Part shown: piece by piece, positions 36,256 through 41,702 of the stretch
Layout: each line of letters begins with the position of its first letter
Numbering within the stretch: position 1 is the first letter of the stretch
Assembly: GCA_001800605.1 (NCBI GenBank)
Contig: MGVS01000021.1
Span: forward strand, 1-41,702
Direction: 5' to 3'
DNA from: Elusimicrobia bacterium RIFOXYD2_FULL_34_15
Lineage (GTDB): Bacteria > Elusimicrobiota > UBA8919
DNA: 41,702 nucleotides
The notes under the pieces: model-generated
Seen by the model: only the letters and a program-made list of their open reading frames with translations
Told to the model about the DNA's origin: nothing
The model's database searches: none
Position numbers and translations under genes: made by a program

Positions 36256-36363
36256 GCAAGTTAAAGGTTAAAAGTTAAAAGTTATAATTAAGACTTTGCT
36301 TCTAACCCGTTACTCCTGCCACAGGTGGGCAAGCATTACTCGTTACTCGTTACTCGTTACTAT
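36256..36363. repeat. TTAAAAG array plus interrupted GTTACTC array, rodA-rSAM
   Basis: GCAAGT (36256-36261) starts 4 nt after the rodA stop and leads into TTAAAGG, TTAAAAG and TTAAAAG. Then CCCGTTACT (36306-36314) is separated by a CCTGCCACAGGTGGGCAAGC palindrome-like insert from a block of GTTACTC units (about 36336-36360). The latter is the GTAACGR family in reverse orientation, ending in TACTATA. The insert seems to interrupt the heptamer array. Confidence 0.8.
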
Positions 36364-36370
36364 ATTTATT

Positions 36371-37975
36371 ATGGACATTGAAAAATATTTGTCTTTTATA
36401 AAAAAACCGGCTCAGTATATTGGCAGAGAATGGAATGCTATTTACAAAAAAAATCCGGATAATTCTAAATTATTGAAATTTTGTTTGGTATTTCCGGATA
36501 TTTACGAAATTGGCATGTCCAATCTTGGACTGCAAATACTGTATAACATCTTAAATAAAAGAGACGATGTGTTTTGTGAAAGAGCGTTTTCTCCGGAACA
36601 AGATATGGAAGATGTTTTAAAAAATAATAACTTACCGTTATTTTCAATTGAAACAAAAACACCGTTAAATGAATTTGATATAGTAGGTTTTAATATCCAG
36701 CATGAATTATGTTATACAAATATACTAAATATTCTAAGTTTATCTAAAATACCATTAAAATCAAATGAAAGGAACGATAACAATCCTCTTATAATTGCCG
36801 GCGGTCCTGCCTGCGTAAATCCTCTGCCAATTTCAGATTATATCGATGCATTTGTTGTCGGTGACGGCGAAGATATAATAAATAAAATTGTAGATTTAAA
36901 GTTAAAAACAAAAAATAAACAGGAATTACTGAAAGAGCTTTCTAAAATAGATTCTATTTATGTGCCATTATTACACGATGGAAAAAAGATAATAGAAAAG
37001 AATATTGTTGATTTAGAAACGGCAGAATATCCTGTAAAACCTTTAGTTCCGTTTATGAATATAACACAAAATCGCATCAGTGTTGAAATAATGCGTGGTT
37101 GTGCAAGGGGCTGCTCATTTTGCCAGGCGTCAAAATTGTATCATCCACGGAGAATTAAAAGCAAAGAAAAAATATTAGAAATAATTGAAAAAGGCATTTT
37201 TTCAACCGGATATGATGAAATCTCGCTACTTTCTTTGTCCACTTCGGATTATCCGCAAATAAATGAACTTATGGATTCGGTAATGAAAATATGTCTCAAA
37301 AAAAAGGTTGCGGTGTCTTTGCCTTCACTAAGATGTCATCCGTCATCGGTCGATTTGGCCACAAAAACGCGTACATTTAAAAAAACATCCTTAACTTTTG
37401 CACCCGAAGCCGGAACAGAGCGTCTTAGAAAACATATCGGCAAATTCCTGACTGATGCGGAAATATTAGAAACAGCAGGATATGCTTTTAAATCGGGCTG
37501 GCGGTTGATAAAACTTTATTTTATGATAGGCCTGCCTACTGAAACCGATATGGATATTGAAGGAGTTGTTTCACTGGTTAGAAGCATAAAAAAACAAACA
37601 CCGCAACTAAATTTGAATATAACAATTTCCCCGTTTGTACCAAAACCGCATACCGTATTTGAAAGGGAAAAGTTTTTCGGATTAGATTATTTTTACGGGA
37701 TAAGGGATTTATTAAAAAGAAAACTTCACGCAGAAGTAAAATTTCATAAACCGGAAATATCTATGATTGAGGTGATATTTGCAAGAGGTGATAAAAATCT
37801 GAATTCCGTCTTGCTTACGGCCTTCCAGAACGGCTGTAAATTTGACCAGTGGAATGAAAAGTTTTTATATCAGAAATGGCTGGATGCTTTTAAAGAAAAC
37901 AAAATTGAAATAAACGATTATTTAAAAGAAATAGATAGTTCTAAAGTTGTGCCCTGGGGTTTTATTAAATTGTGA
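36371..37975 (+). CDS. B12-binding-like radical SAM protein (TIGR03960-type N-terminal part)
   Basis: The 534-residue protein has an N-terminal region rich in FPDIYEIGMSNLGLQILYNI, typical of the uncharacterised radical SAM family that usually precedes a DUF2344 partner. The radical SAM cluster site is C244-x3-C248-x2-C251 (CARGCSFC), followed by EAGTERLRKHIGKFLTD. In many genomes the family is linked to mre/rod genes, RNase G and ribosomal proteins L21 and L27. Here the DUF2344 part is absent from both the protein and the window. The start at 36371 is chosen because the upstream open frame encodes heptamer repeat DNA. The substrate is unknown. Confidence 0.85.
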   Translation: MDIEKYLSFIKKPAQYIGREWNAIYKKNPDNSKLLKFCLVFPDIYEIGMSNLGLQILYNILNKRDDVFCERAFSPEQDMEDVLKNNNLPLFSIETKTPLNEFDIVGFNIQHELCYTNILNILSLSKIPLKSNERNDNNPLIIAGGPACVNPLPISDYIDAFVVGDGEDIINKIVDLKLKTKNKQELLKELSKIDSIYVPLLHDGKKIIEKNIVDLETAEYPVKPLVPFMNITQNRISVEIMRGCARGCSFCQASKLYHPRRIKSKEKILEIIEKGIFSTGYDEISLLSLSTSDYPQINELMDSVMKICLKKKVAVSLPSLRCHPSSVDLATKTRTFKKTSLTFAPEAGTERLRKHIGKFLTDAEILETAGYAFKSGWRLIKLYFMIGLPTETDMDIEGVVSLVRSIKKQTPQLNLNITISPFVPKPHTVFEREKFFGLDYFYGIRDLLKRKLHAEVKFHKPEISMIEVIFARGDKNLNSVLLTAFQNGCKFDQWNEKFLYQKWLDAFKENKIEINDYLKEIDSSKVVPWGFIKL

Positions 37976-38003
37976 TTGACAATATAAAATTATTTATTAT
38001 AAT
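37976..38003 (+). promoter_or_regulatory. Consensus promoter of the thi4 riboswitch transcript
   Basis: TTGACA (37976-37981) and TATAAT (37998-38003) are both perfect consensus hexamers, separated by 16 bp. The -35 box starts right at the stop codon of the radical SAM gene. The predicted start, about 38010, lies just before the TPP aptamer. Confidence 0.85.
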
Positions 38004-38030
38004 ATTGTCTGTAAGTTAGTTATTTGAAAA

Positions 38031-38143
38031 TGTAGGGAGGTCGTGAATCGGCCTGAGAGTTCCGTGTATTTAACGGGAGACCTTGTTACCGATGTTAATC
38101 GGTACGTAACCTGATCTGGATAATGCCAGCGGAGGGAGGTGAT
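38031..38143 (+). ncRNA. TPP (thiamine pyrophosphate) riboswitch
   Basis: The conserved aptamer blocks are present: CTGAGA (38053-38058) and ACCTGATCTGGATAATGCCA followed by GCG (38109-38131) with GGAGGGA after it. These bind the pyrimidine and pyrophosphate parts of TPP. Between them are CCGT/ACGG and GTTACCGAT/ATCGGTACGTAAC hairpins. An intrinsic terminator follows, so ligand binding probably stops transcription of thi4. Confidence 0.95.
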
Positions 38144-38166
38144 GATTAGTAGTTTGTATTTTGGAC

Positions 38167-38198
38167 CCATATGCTGATGCATATGGTTTTTTTATTTT
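38167..38198 (+). terminator. Riboswitch-controlled intrinsic terminator
   Basis: CCATATGC (38167-38174) pairs perfectly with GCATATGG (38179-38186) around a TGAT loop, followed by a long T-rich tract. It lies between the TPP aptamer and the thi4 ribosome-binding site, the place expected for an expression platform of the terminator type. Confidence 0.9.
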
Positions 38199-38216
38199 TT
38201 AAAGGAGGAAGAGAAA

Positions 38217-39032
38217 ATGCTTAAATTTCACCCAGTAAGTGAAGCAAAGATTACTCGTGCTATTACATCAGAGTTTAATAATTGGTTTCAGGAATATATA
38301 GAATCAGATGTTGTAATCGTTGGTGGTGGTCCCAGCGGTTTAATTGCTGCATATAATCTGTGTAAAGAGGGTGTAAAGACATTAATTATAGAAAGCAATA
38401 ATTATATAGGGGGCGGATTCTGGATAGGTGGTTATTTAATGAATACACTTACTTTCAGAGCACCCGGTCAAAAGATATTAGATGAATTACATATTCCTTA
38501 TAAAAAGGTAGAAGAAGGATTATTTATTGCCGATGGTCCAAGTGCTTGCTCAAAACTTATTTCTGCAGCTTGTGATGCCGGTACTAAAATTCTTAATATG
38601 ACTAAATTTGATGATGTTGTCTATAAAAATGGGAGAGTCTGCGGGGTTGTTATAAACTGGACACCTGTATCTGCTTTGCCTCGTGCAATTACTTGTGTTG
38701 ATCCCGTTTCAATAGAATCAAAAATTGTAATAGATGCGACCGGTCACGATGCTCATGTGTGTAAAAGTTTGGCAAAAAGAGGTTTGATTAAATTATTGGA
38801 TTTTGGCCCAATGGACGTAGAATCATCAGAAGATTTGGTTGTAGAAAAAACAGGAGAAATATTTCCTGGCTTAATAGTTTGCGGAATGAGCGTTTCTACA
38901 GTTTTCGGTGTGCCACGAATGGGTCCGACATTTTCCGGCATGTTATTTTCAGGCAAAAAAGCAGCCGAAGAAAGCATTAGAATTCTAAAAGAGTCAAAAA
39001 TAGGTAAAAAGGAGAAAGTTAGTGTAGGTTAA
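38217..39032 (+). CDS. thi4: Thi4-family thiazole synthase
   Basis: Thi4 enzymes build the thiazole part of thiamine from NAD and glycine. The 271-residue protein has the dinucleotide-binding motif VIVGGGPSGLIAAYNLCKEG (about residues 31-50), the ATGHDA segment and the C-terminal RMGPTFSGMLFSGKKAAEE. In NWTPVSALPRAITCVDP, Cys160 aligns without gaps with yeast Cys205, the residue that donates sulfur in the suicide mechanism; sulfide-using archaeal forms have His there. AAAGGAGGA precedes the ATG. Control by the upstream TPP riboswitch supports a role in thiamine synthesis. Whether it is suicidal or catalytic cannot be told from sequence. Confidence 0.93.
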   Translation: MLKFHPVSEAKITRAITSEFNNWFQEYIESDVVIVGGGPSGLIAAYNLCKEGVKTLIIESNNYIGGGFWIGGYLMNTLTFRAPGQKILDELHIPYKKVEEGLFIADGPSACSKLISAACDAGTKILNMTKFDDVVYKNGRVCGVVINWTPVSALPRAITCVDPVSIESKIVIDATGHDAHVCKSLAKRGLIKLLDFGPMDVESSEDLVVEKTGEIFPGLIVCGMSVSTVFGVPRMGPTFSGMLFSGKKAAEESIRILKESKIGKKEKVSVG

Positions 39033-39042
39033 TATGTTATGT

Positions 39043-39086
39043 AAAAAAGGGGGGTATTTTCGTTATGAAAATACTCCCTTTAAATT
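39043..39086. terminator. Bidirectional terminator between thi4 and the XRE gene
   Basis: GGGGGTATTTTC (39050-39061) pairs with GAAAATACTCCC (39067-39078) with one G-U pair. T-rich DNA follows on the plus strand and an A run (39043-39048) gives a T run on the minus strand. It can therefore end both the thi4 transcript and the convergent XRE gene transcript. Confidence 0.85.
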
Positions 39087-39089
39087 TTC

Positions 39090-39479
39090 TTAATGGGATT
39101 TTTTAAGGATTTGTTTTACGATGTTTGTAACGATCTTTTTATCGGAAGGACTTTTGTCCCGCAAAAGCCATATCAATTTGTCAGTTTCAGAATCAACTTT
39201 ATAAGTAACTACTTTGCTGCTCTTAAATAAATCCGAGACCGGTATTTCAAGAACCTTACAAACCAAAAAAAGCGTTTCTATAGAGGGGATACTTTTACCT
39301 CTTTCAATTTGACTTAAAAAACTCCAGTCACGTCCAACTTTTTCTGCAAGTTCCTCTAAAGTAAGGCCTCTTGTATTTCTAGCATTTCTTATTATTTTAC
39401 CGATAGATATATAAAATTCTTTTAAATTTTCCATAATTTGCTGATAATAATTATGCTTAATTCTTGTACTATTTAACAT
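39090..39479 (-). CDS. XRE-family helix-turn-helix regulator
   Basis: The protein has an XRE/Cro type DNA-binding domain with IGKIIRNARNTRGLTLEELA and then FLSQIERGKSIPSIETLFLV, the classic HTH pattern ending in a core helix. It is 129 residues from the first ATG, or 114 from the ATG at 39434 (MENLKEFY). The second fits the usual family N terminus better, but no ribosome-binding site decides between them. The C terminus (about 40 residues) is Lys-rich and has no recognised domain. It is divergent from the zinc-ribbon gene at 39585 and could regulate the shared 105-bp region. Confidence 0.85.
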   Translation of the reverse strand: MLNSTRIKHNYYQQIMENLKEFYISIGKIIRNARNTRGLTLEELAEKVGRDWSFLSQIERGKSIPSIETLFLVCKVLEIPVSDLFKSSKVVTYKVDSETDKLIWLLRDKSPSDKKIVTNIVKQILKKSH

Positions 39480-39531
39480 TTTAACAATTAAATACAGTTA
39501 ATAGTATAATATACACACACAATACAGCATA

Positions 39532-39560
39532 TTGACAACAGCACCAATATATAATATAAT
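39532..39560 (+). promoter_or_regulatory. Consensus promoter for the zinc-ribbon gene
   Basis: TTGACA (39532-39537), a 17-bp spacer and TATAAT (39555-39560) make a perfect sigma-70 type promoter. It lies 25 nt before the ATG at 39585. AATACAG occurs twice upstream (39491 and 39521), a possible operator for the divergent XRE protein, though this is weak. Confidence 0.8.
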
Positions 39561-39584
39561 AATTAATAAAGCAATGGGGTTAAA

Positions 39585-39929
39585 ATGATAAAATGTTTAG
39601 CATGCGGTAAAAAATTAGAAAATACTTCTAATAAAAACATTGTAAAGTGCATATATTGCGGAAACAGTGTTATATTAAAAAAGCTATCTATTAAGTTAAT
39701 TATCAAAAATACTATTATATTGAAAAAAATTGCATTGATCATGCGGGATTTAAAAGATTATGATACCGCTATAGATTTTTATCAAAGAACATTATCGGTA
39801 GACAATTCTGATTGGGATGCATGGCTTGGCAAGGCAATTATCTATTTGTCAAAAGCGAATGAATTGGAATCGCTAAAAACCGAGGACTTAATAAGTACTT
39901 ATTGTGAAATAGTAGGGATTGAATTGTAA
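39585..39929 (+). CDS. Zinc-ribbon/TPR-like protein, N-terminal fragment
   Basis: The 114-residue product has an N-terminal four-Cys zinc ribbon (Cys4, Cys7, Cys22, Cys25; CLACGKK and CIYCGNS) and a TPR-like helix pair around residues 55-90 (YDTAIDFYQRTLSVDNSDWD). I do not recognise a named family. It ends at a TAA that is in frame with the next gene, with only three codons between the stop and the next ATG. The two pieces therefore look like one gene split by a nonsense codon, or two co-translated genes. GGGG lies upstream of the ATG. Confidence 0.6.
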   Translation: MIKCLACGKKLENTSNKNIVKCIYCGNSVILKKLSIKLIIKNTIILKKIALIMRDLKDYDTAIDFYQRTLSVDNSDWDAWLGKAIIYLSKANELESLKTEDLISTYCEIVGIEL

Positions 39930-39938
39930 AACAATAAT

Positions 39939-40232
39939 ATGGACAAAGTAAAAAAACAACAGAAATATCTATCTGAACACATTTATTGTATGAAAAAAGC
40001 AATTGAATTAAATCCGGAATTAAAAAATATATTTATTTATCAACTGATTAGTCTTTTAAATAAAAAACTTTCCGGGGATTGTAATGCTTGCGAATATAAT
40101 ATTTATATTAAAATTCTGGAAAAAATGGGAGATATGAAATTACCTATAAATCTTGAAAATAAACGAAAGGAAATATTAAGGAAAGTTATAAAATTAGAAT
40201 CAGGAGAAATAAAGAAAATTTATCCCAATTGA
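39939..40232 (+). CDS. Hypothetical TPR-like protein, possibly C-terminal fragment of the same gene
   Basis: The 97-residue product contains MKKAIELNPELKNIFIYQLI, a TPR-like helix, and a CNAC pair at about residues 48-51. It is in the same frame as the preceding gene, with a TAA and three codons separating them. No ribosome-binding site is visible before this ATG, which favours the split-gene view. The function is unknown, and its end is followed by the convergent PfkB gene. Confidence 0.5.
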   Translation: MDKVKKQQKYLSEHIYCMKKAIELNPELKNIFIYQLISLLNKKLSGDCNACEYNIYIKILEKMGDMKLPINLENKRKEILRKVIKLESGEIKKIYPN

Positions 40233-40263
40233 CAATATAGAAATATAATATTTTCTTACAGCG

Positions 40264-41169
40264 TTATTTAAAATTCGTTATATCTTTGAATTTTTTATAG
40301 CGTGTTTCAATCTCTTTGCTAGTAAGTGTTTTAAGCCGTTCTAACGAAAAATCTTCTACATTAAACGATGCCATAACGCTACCGTGAACAACAGCTCGTC
40401 TTAAATCATTATCAGTTGGTTTTTTATTTAACTTTGCCAAATAACCGAAAAATCCGCCTGCAAAAGTATCGCCTGCACCGGTCGGATCAAAAACTTCTTC
40501 TAACGGGTATGCAGGTGCTGCAAAGAAACCATCCTTTGAAAATAATAGAGAGCCATGTTCGCCTTTTTTAATTACTACATATTTAAGGCCATAATCCAGA
40601 ATAATTTTACCGGCTTTAATCAAACTTGGCTGTTCCGTAAAAAGCCGTGCTTCACCGTCGTTGATAATTAAAATATCAATTTTCGAAAGCAGTTTTGTTA
40701 AAGAAGGTTTTTTTATTTTTATCCAAAGATTCATTGAATCGGCGGCTATAAGTTTCGGTTTCTTCATCTGTGACAAAACTTCCATCTGTAAATCGGGGTC
40801 TATATTTGCTAAAAAGACATATTCAATATTTTTATAAGATTCAGGAATTTCAGGCTTAAACGTTTCAAACACGTTAAGACAGGTAGAAAGTGTTTTTGCT
40901 TCGTTCATATCATTTTCGTAACATCCGCTCCACCTAAACGTATTACCTTTGACAGTTTGAAGGCCTTCAGTATTAATTTTTCTTGATTCCAGAAGTTTAA
41001 TATGTTCTTTTGGAAAATCATTGCCAACTACCGCAACCAGATTAACTTTAGTAAAAAAACTTGCCGAATAAGAAAAATAAGTTGCCGAACCGCCCAGAAT
41101 ATCGGTTTTTTCACCAAGCGGCGTTTTAATTGAATCCAATGCCACCGAACCAACAACTAAAATAGACAT
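40264..41169 (-). CDS. PfkB-family carbohydrate kinase
   Basis: PfkB proteins are ATP-dependent kinases of sugars, nucleosides or similar substrates. The 301-residue protein has the N-terminal GG motif region ILGGSATYFSYSASFF and the C-terminal signature DPTGAGDTFAGGF with catalytic Asp234. The substrate cannot be assigned; the overall form resembles sugar or adenosine kinase relatives. AAAGGAG lies about 7 nt before the start. A tRNA gene and repeats lie upstream on the same strand. Confidence 0.92.
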   Translation of the reverse strand: MSILVVGSVALDSIKTPLGEKTDILGGSATYFSYSASFFTKVNLVAVVGNDFPKEHIKLLESRKINTEGLQTVKGNTFRWSGCYENDMNEAKTLSTCLNVFETFKPEIPESYKNIEYVFLANIDPDLQMEVLSQMKKPKLIAADSMNLWIKIKKPSLTKLLSKIDILIINDGEARLFTEQPSLIKAGKIILDYGLKYVVIKKGEHGSLLFSKDGFFAAPAYPLEEVFDPTGAGDTFAGGFFGYLAKLNKKPTDNDLRRAVVHGSVMASFNVEDFSLERLKTLTSKEIETRYKKFKDITNFK

Positions 41170-41214
41170 AATAACTCCTTTACCTTGCGGTTTAAATTTG
41201 TTAATGGTGAACGA

Positions 41215-41286
41215 GGGATTCGTTGAGGAATGCCCTCACGGAATCCCGCTTAAAACTTTCAGCGGGATGAGTGGGGACGGCCCCAC
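41215..41286. repeat. Palindromic hairpin cluster between tRNA-Leu and pfkB-type gene
   Basis: Three stems are visible: GGGATTC (41215-41221) with GAATCCC (41241-41247), ATCCCGCT (41243-41250) with AGCGGGAT (41261-41268), and GTGGGG (41271-41276) with CCCCAC (41281-41286). The first two overlap, so they are alternative. The region is GC-richer than its surroundings and differs from the ribosomal-operon repeats. Confidence 0.65.
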
Positions 41287-41327
41287 CAGGGGACCGTGTG
41301 CTGACGAAACGAGATCCCGAGTGAATA

Positions 41328-41411
41328 TGCCCGCGAGAGGATTTGAACCTCCAATCCCTTGCGAGAACAGCGTTCTGAGCACTGCGCGTATGCCAATTCC
41401 GCCACGCGGGC
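41328..41411 (-). tRNA. tRNA-Leu (anticodon CAG)
   Basis: Read on the minus strand, the acceptor arm GCCCGCG pairs with CGCGGGC, the D-arm is GGCGGAATTGGCATACGCGC and the anticodon stem is CAGTG with CGCTG around loop CTCAGAA. The anticodon is CAG, reading CUG leucine codons. A variable arm of class II type (TCTC, GCAA, GGGA) supports leucine, and the T-arm is GGAGG with CCTCT. The discriminator is A, and CCA is not encoded. The length is 84 nt. Confidence 0.95.
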
Positions 41412-41483
41412 ACTATTAAAATTACAATAAATAAAAGTTCTCAAAGAATTTTCACAATTTGTTGTAGTGTAAAATTCTTGACC

Positions 41484-41551
41484 GTCATTCCTGCGAAAGC
41501 AGGAATCTACATAAAATTAAATACTGGATTCCGTGTCAAGCACGGAATGAC
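41484..41551. repeat. REP/MITE-like element with GTCATTCC ends
   Basis: Outer ends GTCATTCC (41484-41491) and GGAATGAC (41544-41551) are inverted repeats. Internally, ATTCCTGC (41487-41494) pairs with GCAGGAAT (41499-41506) and ATTCCGTG (41528-41535) with CACGGAAT (41541-41548). Elements of this GTCATTCC...GGAATGAC type are widespread in unrelated bacteria. The flanking region (41412-41483) has no gene that I can see. Confidence 0.8.
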
Positions 41552-41641
41552 AGGGCTGTAAGTTTTTTGAAATCCTGCATCTTGATGTGGGCAGTTCAGT
41601 TATTTAATAAAAGCATTTTATCAAAAAACCCAATATTAGTC

Positions 41642-41702
41642 AATGTCCCGCCAAAATGATAATGTCTTGTATGACCAAAGTAGAAATGTCCTGAAATAGC
41701 TA
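41642..41702. mobile_element. Possible IS terminal region at the window edge
   Basis: AATGTCC or AATGTCT occurs three times in 50 bp (41642, 41661, 41685). Repeated short motifs of this kind are found at termini of some insertion sequences such as the IS21 and integrase-type groups. No transposase is present in the window, so this is only a hint. Confidence 0.25.

Noticed and set aside
36296-36370. N-terminal extension of the radical SAM gene
   Set aside because: It encodes a Thr-Arg-Tyr-Ser-type sequence that is only the translation of the GTTACTC repeat.
40228-40252. TTGACA and TATAAT after the second TPR-like gene
   Set aside because: The spacing of about 9 bp is too short and there is no plus-strand gene downstream.
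41198-41419. Plus-strand open frame over the tRNA-Leu region
   Set aside because: It overlaps a complete tRNA gene and palindromic repeats, so it is not a real gene.

Overview
The window is the core translation, transcription and cell-shape locus of an AT-rich, Gram-negative-type bacterium. It opens in the 3' end of a 23S rRNA gene and 5S rRNA. It then runs almost entirely on the plus strand: rplJ-rplL-rpoB-rpoC; rpsL-rpsG-fusA-tuf; the S10, spc and alpha ribosomal protein clusters (rpsJ to rplQ, with secY, adk, map, infA and rpmJ embedded); then mreB-mreC-mreD-mrdA-rodA and a radical SAM gene. The last 4 kb is accessory: a TPP-riboswitch-controlled thi4, a terminator shared with a convergent XRE-type regulator, a broken zinc-ribbon/TPR gene, a PfkB kinase and tRNA-Leu(CAG) on the minus strand, and repeat DNA.

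Taxonomy is inferred from sequence only. RpoC carries an insertion in its trigger loop (SI3 type), EF-Tu has an atypical switch I, rpmD is missing, and a full mre/rod system is present. This suggests an uncultured lineage such as Elusimicrobiota, Omnitrophota or a PVC-related group. Elusimicrobiota is my first guess, at low confidence. The 23S-5S pair sits directly in front of rplJ, without the usual nusG-rplK-rplA.

The genes form one growth module. They encode RNA polymerase (rpoA, rpoB, rpoC), most small and large ribosomal proteins, the elongation factors, IF1, the SecY channel, methionine aminopeptidase and the elongasome that builds the cell wall. Control elements visible in the DNA are an L10-type leader with a terminator hairpin before rplJ, an attenuator between rplL and rpoB, a consensus promoter before rpsL, and a promoter, TPP riboswitch and terminator before thi4.

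The most unusual property is that most intergenic gaps longer than about 35 bp in the ribosomal and mre regions hold short repeats of several families. These include 7-bp tandem repeats (TTAAAAG, GTAACGR and CAGTAYA types), nested inverted GATTACACAGATTA repeats, and a GGCGGATCCGCC hairpin pair. They start within a few bases of the upstream stop codon. In rpsQ and rplO they supply the last codons and the stop, and several genes just downstream lack a Shine-Dalgarno sequence. This looks like a repeat system that colonises gene junctions inside essential operons.
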